64,000 bases of DNA. It comes from Leucobacter sp. cx-42. Lineage in GTDB: Bacteria > Actinomycetota > Actinomycetes > Actinomycetales > Microbacteriaceae. This document shows, one piece after another, positions 18,590 through 27,117 of this stretch (its first letter is position 1; every line of letters begins with the position of its first letter). The DNA is taken from NCBI RefSeq assembly GCF_014529985.1, contig NZ_JACVMU010000004.1:62001-126000 (forward strand). Direction: 5' to 3'. Made by a program: the position numbers and the translations under genes. Below the pieces are notes generated by a model. It had not been told where the DNA came from, did not search any database, and saw only the letters and a list, made by a program, of their open reading frames with translations.

Positions 18590-18603
18590 CCCTTACCAAG
18601 CAC

Positions 18604-18641
18604 AGAGGCCGGACCCAGCGATTCAGCTGGGCCCGGCCTCT
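18604..18641. terminator. terminator between convergent genes
   Basis: A 16-bp stem with a single A-C mismatch (starting AGAGGCCGG) and a 6-base loop follows the aminotransferase stop by 14 bases. TTGC follows on the plus strand. It probably serves both the aminotransferase and the convergent birA. Confidence 0.8.
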
Positions 18642-18698
18642 TGCATTGCGGCCGCGGCCGCGGCACGCATGAGCACACGGCCGCATGCCGCGCACGGA

Positions 18699-19616
18699 CT
18701 ACCGCAGGTGTTCGACGTCGCCAGCGTGGACGATCAGCTGCTTCCCCGTTGGACGATCAACGACCAGCGCGCCGTCGTCCGCGAGCCGCACCGCACGACC
18801 ATCCACGATCTCGCCGCCTGGCAGGTGTACGCGAACCTCGCTGCCGAGCGTCACAGAATCACGAGCGGCGCGGATCCGCACCCCCTGCGCCTCACTCTTC
18901 GAGCGCGCCACGAGCGCGAGCAATCCCGTGCCAATTTCGCTCATGACCCGGTCGAGGATCGCTGCTCCGCGCGGATCAAATGCCGAAATGCCCGGTTCAC
19001 CGAACGAGAACTCATCACCCTCGTAGATGTCTTCTCCGAGGTAGGCGCCGGCCGCGAGGAGCGAAGTCGACCGCTCGGTTGGCAGATCCCACTCAGCGAT
19101 GAAGAGGTTGACGCCCATGCCCACGATGACGTCGCCATTCGGCAGCATCTCGCACAGGATACCGCAGAGCTTCTTGCCTGGGCTGTTGTGTTCTGCGTCA
19201 TGCTCGTCGCGCACGTGCACGTCGTTCGGCCACTTCACACCGACGCGCCGCGTCTCAGGAACCTCGTCGCCGTCCTCCAGCGCGCGCTCAGTGAGCTCAG
19301 AGAAGAAGGGCTGCAGTGCGGCCGATACCGCCGACCCGGCCAGCAGCGGGAGCCAGCTGATGTCGAGGCTTGTTGGCGCGGATCCGCCCCCACTCCGAAT
19401 GAGCATCGACATCGCGAGGCCAGTGCCCGGGGGCATCTCCCAGCCGCGGCCGAGACGCCCGCGGCCCGCCGTCTGCTGAACGGTCGCGAGGACCGTGCCG
19501 TGCGGGACAGCATCACCTTCGCGTTCAACGAGCTCACGCAGCTCGGCATTGGTTGAAGACGACCGCTCGCGCCATTCAACGCGGGGCAGAGCGGTGCTGG
19601 AGCGTGGCAGGTTCAT
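18699..19616 (-). CDS. birA: biotin--[acetyl-CoA carboxylase] ligase
   Basis: BirA activates biotin with ATP and attaches it to the BCCP lysine of acyl-CoA carboxylases. I see RSSSTNAEL, the biotinyl-AMP loop GRGRLGRGWEMPPGTGL, KWPNDV and KLCGILCEM. The protein lacks the N-terminal DNA-binding domain of E. coli BirA, as expected in actinobacteria. The ATG was selected because a -35/-10 pair (TTGTGG, 16 bases, TACGCT) ends 7 bases before it; a GTG 11 codons upstream is an alternative. It diverges from the carboxylase beta gene, whose enzyme complex it modifies. Confidence 0.93.
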   Translation of the reverse strand: MNLPRSSTALPRVEWRERSSSTNAELRELVEREGDAVPHGTVLATVQQTAGRGRLGRGWEMPPGTGLAMSMLIRSGGGSAPTSLDISWLPLLAGSAVSAALQPFFSELTERALEDGDEVPETRRVGVKWPNDVHVRDEHDAEHNSPGKKLCGILCEMLPNGDVIVGMGVNLFIAEWDLPTERSTSLLAAGAYLGEDIYEGDEFSFGEPGISAFDPRGAAILDRVMSEIGTGLLALVARSKSEAQGVRIRAARDSVTLGSEVRVHLPGGEIVDGRAVRLADDGALVVDRPTGKQLIVHAGDVEHLR

Positions 19617-19623
19617 ACGGGCG

Positions 19624-19651
19624 AGCGTACCTGATTGTGATGATTCCACAA
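19624..19651 (-). promoter_or_regulatory. birA promoter (leaderless)
   Basis: On the minus strand TTGTGG and TACGCT are spaced by 16 bases, and the -10 box is 7 bases from the ATG. Confidence 0.55.
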
Positions 19652-19705
19652 CGATTTACCGATCCCGCTGGAGAACCTCTCCCACTTTCAGCATGGGGTC
19701 CGCGA

Positions 19706-19711
19706 TAGTCT
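19706..19711 (+). promoter_or_regulatory. -10 box for leaderless carboxylase beta gene
   Basis: TAGTCT is followed after 7 bases by the GTG start. No ribosome-binding site is seen. Confidence 0.5.
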
Positions 19712-19718
19712 GGAAGAC

Positions 19719-21323
19719 GTGACTGCAGAGAACTCATTCTCCCCGGAAGATCTGGCGACTACCGCCGGACGCATTGCCGACCACCGACGCAAGTATCAAG
19801 AGGCCGTTGGTGACCGTGACGCTGCCGCTGCTGCAAAGCAGCACGCTCGTGGCAAGCTGACCGCTCGTGAGCGCATCGCGTCGCTCCTTGACCCGGGTTC
19901 GTTCGTCGAATTCGACAAGTACGTACGCCACCGTTCGCACGGTTTCGGCATGGAAAACAACCGCCCCTTCGGCGACGCAGTCGTCACGGGTGCCGGTGAG
20001 ATCCACGGCCGTCAGGTTGTCGTCTTCTCGCAGGACTTCACCACCTTCGGTGGCTCGCTCGGCGAGGTCGCAGGCGAGAAGATCGTCAAGGCGATGGAGT
20101 TCGCGCTCAAGACCGGTGCACCGCTCATCGGCATTCTGGATTCGGGTGGAGCTCGTATTCAGGAGGGCGTCGTTTCGCTCTCGAACTACGCAAAGATCTT
20201 CCGCCTGAACACCAAGTGCTCCGGCGTGATCCCCCAGATTTCGCTCGTGATGGGCCCGTCGGCAGGTGGCGCGGTGTACTCGCCCGCCCTCACCGACTTC
20301 GTCATCATGGTCGACAAGACGAGCAACATGTTCGTCACCGGCCCCGACGTCATCAAGACCGTCACCGGCGAGGAAATCGGCTTCGAAGAGCTCGGTGGTG
20401 CGCTCACGCACAACCAGACGAGTGGTGTTTCGCACTACCTCGCGAGCGACGAGCACGACGCACTCGACTACGCACGTACCCTCGTGAGCTTCCTGCCTGA
20501 CAACAACCTCGCAGAAGCTCCCGTGTACGACAGCGAGGCTGTTCTCGAGATCACCGAGGCGGATCGTCGCCTCAACTCGATCATCCCTGACAGCCCGAAC
20601 CAGCCCTACGACATGAAGGAAATCGTCGAGGCTATCCTCGACGGTGGCGACTTCCTCGAGGTGCAGCCGCTGTTCGCGCCGAACATCCTCATCGGCTTTG
20701 GTCGTGTCGAGGGTCGCTCGGTCGGCATCGTCGCGAACCAGCCCAACCAGATGGCTGGCACGCTGAACATCGCAGCGAGCGAGAAGGCTGCACGCTTCGT
20801 GCGCTTCTGTGACGCATTCTCGATTCCCATCGTGACCCTCGTCGACGTTCCCGGCTACCTGCCCGGCGCAGACCAAGAGCACCAGGGCGTCATTCGCCGC
20901 GGTGCAAAGCTCCTCTACGCATACGCAGAGGCAACCGTTCCCCTCGTGACCATCATCACCCGCAAGGCTTACGGCGGAGCGTACATCGTCATGGGCTCAA
21001 AGGAGATGGGCGCGGACTTCAACATCGCTTGGCCTACCGCTGAGATCGCCGTTATGGGCGGATCGGGCGCAGTCAACATCCTCTACCGCAAGGAGCTCGC
21101 AGCCGCTGCTGAGCGCGGTGAGGACGTTGAGGCACTCCGCGCACAGCTCACCGCGCAGTACGCGGCAGACGTCACGTCGCCGTTCCTCGCGGCAGAGCGC
21201 GGCGAGCTCGACAACGTGCTCGAGCCCGCTGGTACCCGCCTCGCAGTCATCAAGGCCCTCCGCGGCCTCCGTGGCAAGCGCGAAGAACTGCCCGCTAAGA
21301 AGCACGGCAACATCCCGCTGTGA
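19719..21323 (+). CDS. acyl-CoA carboxylase beta subunit (carboxyltransferase, PccB/AccD type)
   Basis: The subunit moves the carboxyl group from biotin to acetyl-CoA or propionyl-CoA, for fatty acid synthesis. Typical elements are [18 protein letters not shown], the oxyanion-hole segments [11 protein letters not shown] and [17 protein letters not shown], and [14 protein letters not shown]. The length of 534 residues is normal. Substrate choice (acetyl against propionyl) cannot be fixed by eye. The epsilon gene overlaps its end by 4 bases (GTGA). The matching biotinylated alpha subunit is encoded separately 12 kb downstream, and the biotin ligase gene is adjacent. Confidence 0.94.
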   Translation: MTAENSFSPEDLATTAGRIADHRRKYQEAVGDRDAAAAAKQHARGKLTARERIASLLDPGSFVEFDKYVRHRSHGFGMENNRPFGDAVVTGAGEIHGRQVVVFSQDFTTFGGSLGEVAGEKIVKAMEFALKTGAPLIGILDSGGARIQEGVVSLSNYAKIFRLNTKCSGVIPQISLVMGPSAGGAVYSPALTDFVIMVDKTSNMFVTGPDVIKTVTGEEIGFEELGGALTHNQTSGVSHYLASDEHDALDYARTLVSFLPDNNLAEAPVYDSEAVLEITEADRRLNSIIPDSPNQPYDMKEIVEAILDGGDFLEVQPLFAPNILIGFGRVEGRSVGIVANQPNQMAGTLNIAASEKAARFVRFCDAFSIPIVTLVDVPGYLPGADQEHQGVIRRGAKLLYAYAEATVPLVTIITRKAYGGAYIVMGSKEMGADFNIAWPTAEIAVMGGSGAVNILYRKELAAAAERGEDVEALRAQLTAQYAADVTSPFLAAERGELDNVLEPAGTRLAVIKALRGLRGKREELPAKKHGNIPL

Positions 21324-21595
21324 GCGATCAGCTGCTTCCCCCCGACGCCTCTGCTCGCGACGCTCTGCGCCGCGAGCAGGCAGGCTCGGATGATTCGGTA
21401 CTTCGCGGCGAAGACATCACCTTCGTCACGAAGAATGTCAGCGACGAGGAGCGCGCGGCAGTTATCGCGGTACTCACACAGGCACGCGCTGACGAAGCGC
21501 GCCGTGTAAAGCGTCGCGAACGCCGCGAGCGCGAGCCCTGGGCTCGTTCGCAGCGCGTCTCAGAAGGCATCGCAGACCTGCTCATCGAAGGCTAG
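21320..21595 (+). CDS. acyl-CoA carboxylase epsilon subunit
   Basis: This 91-residue protein matches the small epsilon subunits that stabilise actinobacterial acyl-CoA carboxylases. The motif [20 protein letters not shown], with the conserved alternation of hydrophobic residues before a helix rich in Ala, Arg and Glu, and PWARSQR at the C-terminus are typical. The GTG start overlaps the beta-subunit stop by 4 bases. The N-terminal half is acidic and likely disordered. Confidence 0.85.
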   Translation: MSDQLLPPDASARDALRREQAGSDDSVLRGEDITFVTKNVSDEERAAVIAVLTQARADEARRVKRRERREREPWARSQRVSEGIADLLIEG

Positions 21596-21603
21596 CTTCT
21601 ACC

Positions 21604-21666
21604 GTTCGGGCTCGGCTTCGGTCCGGGCCTGGCTTTCGGGCTCGGCCCCGGCCCCGGACCCGGCCC
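21604..21666. repeat. GC-rich low-complexity tract with G-quadruplex potential
   Basis: Units such as TCGGGCTCGG and CCCCGG repeat imperfectly. On the minus strand several runs of 3-4 G are separated by 2-4 bases around 21640-21666, which fits a G-quadruplex motif. It lies right after the epsilon-subunit gene. With repeat copy A it fills most of the 385-base gap before the next small gene; the remaining 210 bases hold nothing that I recognise. Confidence 0.6.
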
Positions 21667-21677
21667 CGTGAGCATCC

Positions 21678-21771
21678 CAACCCCGCGAGATCGACCCTTT
21701 CTCTCGAGATCATGAGTTTCTACGCCTAGAAACTATGGTTTTCGGCAGAAAGCGTCGATCTCGCGGGGTTG
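21678..21771 (+). repeat. dispersed palindromic repeat, copy A
   Basis: Its ends form a perfect 18-bp inverted repeat (CAACCCCGCGAGATCGAC at 21678-21695 and the complement at 21754-21771). Inside lies a 7-bp hairpin AGTTTCT/AGAAACT and the shared CGGCAGAAA word. It is about 80 bases downstream of the epsilon-subunit gene. It is the copy with the longest end symmetry and lacks the GGGG-TTTC main stem of the others. Confidence 0.7.
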
Positions 21772-21980
21772 ACTCGTTTCTGGGCGGCGGCGCCCACACC
21801 TGCGCCATGGTCTTGTGATGTATTGGCTGGCCGGTGCCAGCAGCGCCAGCAGCACGTGGCACAGTTCTCGGCTCATCCCACGTCAGGCCTTGCGGGGCCG
21901 AGTATCCCAGCGAATACGCTCTGAACAATTTCTGCAGAAATTGTCATGCAGTCTGAAGAGTGCGAGCGCGGGAGGTTCCG

Positions 21981-22241
21981 ATGTGGCTCACCAAGAAGGT
22001 CACGCAGGTCAGCATTGTTGTCGCCCTCATCGCGGTATTCCTCGCAATGGTGTGCGTTGCGCTCGCTGCGGTGCACTACGTCATTGCACTGCGCTCCGGA
22101 GACAATCGCGGCCTCCCTGTGACGCTTGCGATCGGGTTGTACGGCAGCGCGACAGTCGTCTGCGTCAGTAGCGCGCTCGCGACATTTGCGGGCACGCTCT
22201 ACTTGCTCGCGAAACGACGCATTCGGCAACAGCTCAAGTAG
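21981..22241 (+). CDS. small hypothetical membrane protein
   Basis: The 86-residue protein has two hydrophobic helices (VSIVVALIAVFLAMVCVALAAV and VTLAIGLYGSATVVCVSSALA) joined by a short polar loop, and a basic C-terminus (KRRIRQQLK). Both ends are probably cytoplasmic. The ATG is supported by GGGAGG 5 bases upstream. I recognise no family. It lies between the repeat region and the convergent sigma-factor operon, with 15 bases to its neighbour. Confidence 0.65.
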   Translation: MWLTKKVTQVSIVVALIAVFLAMVCVALAAVHYVIALRSGDNRGLPVTLAIGLYGSATVVCVSSALATFAGTLYLLAKRRIRQQLK

Positions 22242-22256
22242 GGCCGAGTATCGAAG

Positions 22257-23126
22257 CTACTCTGCTGTCGCCAAAACCCCGGGGTCGTCATCATCGATCG
22301 CCCAGAAATCAAGACCCGCAAGCGTGGTGCCGTCTTTGAGGTGCAGGTCGTAGGTCATGTCCTGCTCTGTGCCGAAGACCTCTTCGTATTCCTCCGCTCC
22401 CGTTTCGGGAACGAGGTAGTTGCCGTTCTCGTCGAGCTCTCCCTGTGGCCACCACAACAGGTAGTTCCCGTTCGCTACGGTCGCAGTAACTGCAAGATCA
22501 CCAACGTGCAGGGTGACTCCGGCCACATTTGCTCCGACGCCGCCACCCGTCATGGCATTTGGTCCGTCGGGTCCCTCACTGCCAAACATGGCTTCGCTCA
22601 AAAGCTCATCGGGTTCCGGGGTGTACTCAGGCGCTGTCCCGTCACGCCCGCTCCAGCCGTTGAGCAGAACTTCGGAGGTCTTCGATCCTGGTACTAAGGC
22701 GACGAGACAGCTCCCGTAACCTCCCACCTCATTGTTCCCGTCGAACAATATCGCCACAGCATTTCCACGTCGCTCTGACGCCAGCACACGTGTGGTTGCA
22801 ACTGTCATGGGAACCTGTGACAGGCTTTCCTCTCCGCTGCACGCAGCCACCGCAACGGCCAGATCCGCGTCTGAAACTGCCGAAGGCTCGGCCGTCCACT
22901 GCGCGTTTATCTCAACCACCGAATCATTTCGAAGGATGACCACAGCGGCGATCCCGACGAGCATCGCTGCTGCGACGATGCCGCCAACCGCCCAAAAGAC
23001 GCGGCGGCGAATCAGCTGTCTCCGCGTCGGCAGGGCATCGGGAGGGGTCTCCGCATCGAGGAGCTTGTTCGACCCCGGCGCTGTCTGGCCAGCATCGGCA
23101 TTGTGGCGATACATTTCAAGGTTCAT
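22257..23126 (-). CDS. membrane-anchored protein, paralogue 2 of a sigma-linked pair
   Basis: The 289-residue protein has a cytoplasmic N-terminus with an Arg-rich stop (RRQLIRRRVF), one transmembrane helix (about residues 47-67) and an extracytoplasmic domain. It shares with the upstream gene the segments SERRG, CLVALVPG, VGDLAVTATVANGNYLLWWP and HLKDGTTLAG, so the two are tandem paralogues. The topology recalls anti-sigma factors, but no zinc-binding motif is present. An AAAGGTGGAG ribosome-binding site precedes the ATG. Function is unknown. Confidence 0.7.
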   Translation of the reverse strand: MNLEMYRHNADAGQTAPGSNKLLDAETPPDALPTRRQLIRRRVFWAVGGIVAAAMLVGIAAVVILRNDSVVEINAQWTAEPSAVSDADLAVAVAACSGEESLSQVPMTVATTRVLASERRGNAVAILFDGNNEVGGYGSCLVALVPGSKTSEVLLNGWSGRDGTAPEYTPEPDELLSEAMFGSEGPDGPNAMTGGGVGANVAGVTLHVGDLAVTATVANGNYLLWWPQGELDENGNYLVPETGAEEYEEVFGTEQDMTYDLHLKDGTTLAGLDFWAIDDDDPGVLATAE

Positions 23127-23215
23127 TGCGGCTCCACCTTTGCAGTTCCTTCCAGGCTACCCACGAACGTGACCGTAGTTGCGCAAGATGCGAGTGGATG
23201 TCACTCACCAAGCAC

Positions 23216-24058
23216 TCACTCACCCGTTGGGCTGCTCCATTCCTCCGCCTCCTCGGGTGACAGGGGTTGTACCCCAGTTTTCGTCGTCCCGTCCGTGAGC
23301 GTGAGGTCGAAGGTGATCTGCCCGAAGGGGTGCGGAGACGAGAACAAGCGAAGGTCCGATGTTGGCCACCATGCGGCATAACGGCCGTCTGCAACCGTCG
23401 CTTGCACGGCGGTGTCGCCGAAGCGCACAGTGACGGCCGAGACATCCGGCCCAACTGCGCCCGATGCGATCGATGCTTTGCCTCCTGCAAGATCCAGATC
23501 CCACACGACTCCACCGACCATGTTCCCCGGAGGTGAGGCAGGTGCCGCGCTATCGCCGAGTTCCGCGCCACCTGTAGCCGCAAGCACCCGGCTCGCACCG
23601 GGCGGCAATTCGACCAGGCAGGTAAGTACTGTCTCTGGATCCGCGCCCCACAACGTCAGGCCGATGAGATCACCACGCCGCTCCGACAGCACAGTGGTTG
23701 GGCTCTTGGGGATCTCCAGGTCGAACTCGGCGAGCGTCGCGCGGCAGGCCTCCCGTGCTACGTCGAGTTCGATGGGGGTGACGGGCTCGGTGGTTGCGGT
23801 CCAGGTCGCGATTGCGGGCACCTTGGCGGATCCTTGCTGCGGCAACACCAGCATCGCCACCGCTGCGCACGCGCCTAACGCAACGACCACGCCGACGCGC
23901 ATCGTGAGACCCGCTCGCGGTCGCTCGCGCAGGCGCTGGCGGCGCTTTGGCGGCGCACTTACGATCTCCTCGAGTAGCCGATCCGCCGCCGCTCGCTGGC
24001 GAACGTCAGGATGGGTCGCCGCAGCATCAAGCGCGCGGATCTTGTCATCAATATTCAT
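23216..24058 (-). CDS. membrane-anchored protein, paralogue 1, putative anti-sigma partner
   Basis: Residues 1-50 are cytoplasmic and charged (MNIDDKIRALDAAATHPDV), a single helix spans about residues 52-72, and the rest is outside. The outer domain resembles the next gene: SERRG, CLVELPPG, FGDTAVQATVADGRYAAWWP and LTLTDGTTKTG. Its ATG overlaps the stop of the sigma gene by 4 bases, the typical coupling of a sigma factor to its regulator. That coupling and the topology suggest an anti-sigma role, but the sequence shows no known anti-sigma domain. Confidence 0.72.
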   Translation of the reverse strand: MNIDDKIRALDAAATHPDVRQRAAADRLLEEIVSAPPKRRQRLRERPRAGLTMRVGVVVALGACAAVAMLVLPQQGSAKVPAIATWTATTEPVTPIELDVAREACRATLAEFDLEIPKSPTTVLSERRGDLIGLTLWGADPETVLTCLVELPPGASRVLAATGGAELGDSAAPASPPGNMVGGVVWDLDLAGGKASIASGAVGPDVSAVTVRFGDTAVQATVADGRYAAWWPTSDLRLFSSPHPFGQITFDLTLTDGTTKTGVQPLSPEEAEEWSSPTGE

Positions 24059-24636
24059 CGTGCCTCCTGCGCCGCGGCTTTTGGGGTTGATGGGGTGGTC
24101 GAGCCAGTGTCAGTGTCAGTGTCGGCGAGCAGCGTTCTGAGCGCGGATCGGGCGCGCGAGAGGCGCACTCGGTAGGTTCCAGGTCTGATGCCCAGTGCGG
24201 CTGCAGCGGATTCCGCGTCGAGTTGCTCGAAGATCGCGAGCGCGAGCACCTCTTGTTGCGCGTCGGAGAGCTGTTTCCATGCGGCAGAAAGATCCGCCAG
24301 AAGCTCGACTATTTGTAACTCGGTGTCCATCGCGGGTTCGGCGCGATCTGCGTGCGTGGCAAGGTGCACGGCAAGTGCTCGACGTCGCGCGGTACCACGG
24401 CGCTCGTTCAGGAGCGTGTTGCGCACGATTCCGAAGACCCAAGCGCGACGCGCATCACTGGTCTCTGGGGCACGGTCGAAGCGACGCCACGCGACCGTCA
24501 TCGCAGTTGCGACGGCTTCTTCGGCGTCGGTGGGTTCAGCTCGTCGCAGAGCAAATCGCAACGCATCATCGTAGACGTCGGCAAAGAGACGTCGGTACGC
24601 GCGCTCGCGATCTTGAGTATGGGCCATATCTTTCAC
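24055..24636 (-). CDS. ECF-type RNA polymerase sigma factor
   Basis: Region 2 is visible at residues 15-60 (FADVYDDALRFALRRA followed by DAEEAVATAMTVAWRR), and region 4 near residues 115-165 (LSDAQQEVLALAIFEQLDAE, then a helix-turn-helix with ALGIRPGTYRVRLSRARS). The size of about 190 residues fits the extracytoplasmic-function class. The start is uncertain between this GTG and an ATG three codons on. The C-terminal tail is rich in Thr, Asp and Ser. It heads a three-gene operon with two membrane-anchored paralogues and would redirect RNA polymerase in response to an envelope signal. Confidence 0.85.
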   Translation of the reverse strand: MKDMAHTQDRERAYRRLFADVYDDALRFALRRAEPTDAEEAVATAMTVAWRRFDRAPETSDARRAWVFGIVRNTLLNERRGTARRRALAVHLATHADRAEPAMDTELQIVELLADLSAAWKQLSDAQQEVLALAIFEQLDAESAAAALGIRPGTYRVRLSRARSALRTLLADTDTDTGSTTPSTPKAAAQEAR

Positions 24637-24691
24637 ATGTCCGGCTAGAGGCTGGTCGTTACAGCTCCGGCTCAGAATACATTCGCAGGGT

Positions 24692-24697
24692 TAAGCT
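24692..24697 (+). promoter_or_regulatory. -10 box for leaderless Nudix gene
   Basis: TAAGCT is followed after 6 bases by the ATG of the Nudix hydrolase, without a ribosome-binding site. Confidence 0.45.
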
Positions 24698-24703
24698 TTC
24701 GAT

Positions 24704-25399
24704 ATGTCACTCACTCCCGATGTTGCGCGCGCACGCGAAGAACTGAGCGCGCTCCTTGAGCGAGGCATGGACCTGCGGATCACTCCGCAAGCGCCACCGA
24801 ACGACCGGCCGTACCGGCATTCTTCCGTGTTGATCTTGTTTGGCGCGCTTGACCGAAAGCCGAGTTTGCGAGCAGACTCGTCACCGGTTTCACGTGATCT
24901 TGACGTGCTGCTCATGCGGCGCTCGTCACAGCTGCGGCATCACGCTGGAGAGATTTCGTTCCCGGGCGGCGGTGCCGAAGCTCACGATCCCGACGCAGTC
25001 GCGACCGCGTTACGTGAGGCGAACGAAGAAACTGGACTCGACCCTGCTGGGGTCGAGGTGCTCGGCACGCTTCCCGAGGTGGCCATCCCGGTGAGCAACA
25101 ATCTTGTGACCCCTGTTGTCGGCTGGTGGTGCGCACCAAGCGAGGTACGTGCCGACGAGAGCGAATCAGTGGAGGTTTTCCGTGTGCCGGTCGCTGACAT
25201 GCTCGATCCCGCATCACGCGGAACCTCCGTGCTCCGCCGCGGCGGCCTCTCGCACCGTGGCCCGGCATTCCAGCTGACCCCAAAGTTGGGGCGTCACATC
25301 GTGTGGGGGTTCACCGGAATTCTCCTCTCGTCGATGTACGACGAATTAGGTTGGACCCAGCCCTGGGATCGGAAGCACGAGTTTCCGCTCAGCAAGTAG
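24704..25399 (+). CDS. Nudix hydrolase, CoA diphosphatase type
   Basis: The Nudix box is intact from about residue 87 (GGGAEAHDPDAVATALREAN followed by EETGLD). Directly upstream the sequence LLMRRSSQLRHHAGEISFPG matches the signature of the CoA-pyrophosphatase group (NudL/PCD1). Such enzymes split CoA or its oxidised forms into phosphopantetheine and 3',5'-ADP. The 231-residue length is normal. The gene is divergent from the sigma-factor operon and convergent to dgt, with 56 bases between. Confidence 0.88.
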   Translation: MSLTPDVARAREELSALLERGMDLRITPQAPPNDRPYRHSSVLILFGALDRKPSLRADSSPVSRDLDVLLMRRSSQLRHHAGEISFPGGGAEAHDPDAVATALREANEETGLDPAGVEVLGTLPEVAIPVSNNLVTPVVGWWCAPSEVRADESESVEVFRVPVADMLDPASRGTSVLRRGGLSHRGPAFQLTPKLGRHIVWGFTGILLSSMYDELGWTQPWDRKHEFPLSK

Positions 25400-25455
25400 C
25401 CCTCACGCGCCACCCGGGTATCGGCCGATCGAGCGTTGGTCAGTTGGGCCCCGCG

Positions 25456-27048
25456 CTACAGCACCGTTCCGTTGAGCTGTGCGTGTACCTGTACGGCCTG
25501 CTGGTCGCTGAGACCTGCGACGTAATCAAGGATTGCACGTGTGCGACCCTGACGAATCAAGCCCGGAATTGACGTGTCACCTGTGAGCAAATCTGGGCGC
25601 GATTCTCGAAGCTCCATCAGGCCTTGCGTGCCTTCCTCCACCCATTCCAGCAGGCTTCGTGGCGCATGTGACGCGTCAACTGGATCGGAGAGCCAGGCAT
25701 CGAGCCCGAGCGTGATGCTCTCGATGATGCGGGACTGGCCGCGCTGCCGCAGGGCATGCTCGGGACGTTCGAGGACGAAGTGAGCGTGCACGAACTTCAG
25801 CACCATCACCTCGTGCCACGCCCGCTGGTTGAGTCGTACGTATCCGCCGCGAACATTGGGGTGTTCATCGACGACAATTGACGAGCGCAGGCGCTCGATC
25901 CATCGACGCGTGAACCCAGAAATCGCGCGCTCGCTCGTGATGCCTCCGTCGTAGGGCACGGCGAGTAGTCCGTCGCCAATCTCCTCGGCAACAATGCGGA
26001 CAGCCTCAGCGAATGCATCGTGTTCTGCGATCCAGCTGTCCTTGAGCTGCAGGCGTCGCCACAGCAACTCGAGGGATTGCCCGGGTTCCCGGGTATCAAG
26101 TTCAGCCTCGTTCGCTACCGCGAGCGACCCCTCGACTGCGAGCCACGCAGAGAACTCACGCAGCACCTCACCACGCTGCAGCACCCCGGCCTTCGCAAAG
26201 TCGTCCAGATCGTGCACTGCGTAGGCGATGTCGTCCGCGAGGTCCATGACCGCGCACTCGACGGTCTGCATCCCTGACGGGATCGCAGGGAACGCTGCCA
26301 GCACCTGCTCCATCTCAATTGCTTCAAGCGCGTAGGAAGAAAACTTGTCAGCACCCGTTTCAACATTGATGCCTGCGCCGCGGGGGCGATCCGCCGCTTC
26401 GATGTCAGTGAGCGGGATGCCTGCCCAGGCCGCCCGCGTCCACGGGTACTTGAGCGTCGCGGCGCGCGTGGCCGCGGTGAGGTTCAGTCCGTCGAAATCG
26501 CGGCCGAGGGTATCGAGGTGCGTGAGAATACGGAACGTCTGCGCGTTGCCTTCGAAGCCCTCGGCAAGGCCGAGGCGGGTGCGGGCGAGGCGGTCGAGCA
26601 CACGCTCCCCGAGATGCCCGAAAGGCGGGTGCCCGAGGTCGTGCGCGTGAGCTGCAGCCTGGGCCACCACGGTGTCGCAGCCTCCGAGGGTGGTGACGAT
26701 ACGCCCGGTATCGTCACGCTCTGCAGTCTCTCCGCGTTCGAATGCTTCCCACTGTGCAGCGTGCCCCGCAAGCTGTGCAGCAATGACACGCGCCACTGCG
26801 CTGACCTTGAGCGAGTGCGTGAGTCGGTTGTGCAGCACCGGACCAACGCCTGTCTGCGGGACGACCTGGGTCACATCTGACAGTCTCGCGAAGTAGGAAG
26901 AGAAGCGGATTCGTTCAAGATCTACTCGGAAGGCCTCGGGCGTATCTGGGCTCTCTGCGAACTGCAGCGCATTTTCAAATGCAGCATGCTGCGAGGATTC
27001 AAGCTCAGCGTGGCGGCGAGCGGTGCGGTTGCGTGCGAACGTCTCCAT
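25456..27048 (-). CDS. dgt: deoxyguanosinetriphosphate triphosphohydrolase-like protein
   Basis: The protein is an HD-domain dNTP triphosphohydrolase, which removes triphosphate from deoxynucleotides and so limits dNTP pools. The first His lies in HNRLTHSLKVSAVARVIAAQ, and the HD pair is in AHAHDLGHPPFGHLGERVLD. LADDIAYAVHDLDDF carries the later Asp ligand. The 530-residue length fits the Dgt family. The start METFARN is 6 bases after a TATTCT -10 box. The frame stays open far upstream, but that part is antisense to the aminotransferase gene. It diverges from the MalY/PatB gene. Confidence 0.92.
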   Translation of the reverse strand: METFARNRTARRHAELESSQHAAFENALQFAESPDTPEAFRVDLERIRFSSYFARLSDVTQVVPQTGVGPVLHNRLTHSLKVSAVARVIAAQLAGHAAQWEAFERGETAERDDTGRIVTTLGGCDTVVAQAAAHAHDLGHPPFGHLGERVLDRLARTRLGLAEGFEGNAQTFRILTHLDTLGRDFDGLNLTAATRAATLKYPWTRAAWAGIPLTDIEAADRPRGAGINVETGADKFSSYALEAIEMEQVLAAFPAIPSGMQTVECAVMDLADDIAYAVHDLDDFAKAGVLQRGEVLREFSAWLAVEGSLAVANEAELDTREPGQSLELLWRRLQLKDSWIAEHDAFAEAVRIVAEEIGDGLLAVPYDGGITSERAISGFTRRWIERLRSSIVVDEHPNVRGGYVRLNQRAWHEVMVLKFVHAHFVLERPEHALRQRGQSRIIESITLGLDAWLSDPVDASHAPRSLLEWVEEGTQGLMELRESRPDLLTGDTSIPGLIRQGRTRAILDYVAGLSDQQAVQVHAQLNGTVL

Positions 27049-27054
27049 GTCCTC

Positions 27055-27060
27055 AGAATA
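27055..27060 (-). promoter_or_regulatory. -10 box for leaderless dgt
   Basis: On the minus strand TATTCT precedes the ATG by 6 bases. The intervening GAGGAC is too close to the start to act as a ribosome-binding site. Confidence 0.45.
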
Positions 27061-27117
27061 TGACACCCGCTTACAAAAGGGTTCGGCAAAATCGGTCGCG
27101 GGCGTGAAGATGAGAGT

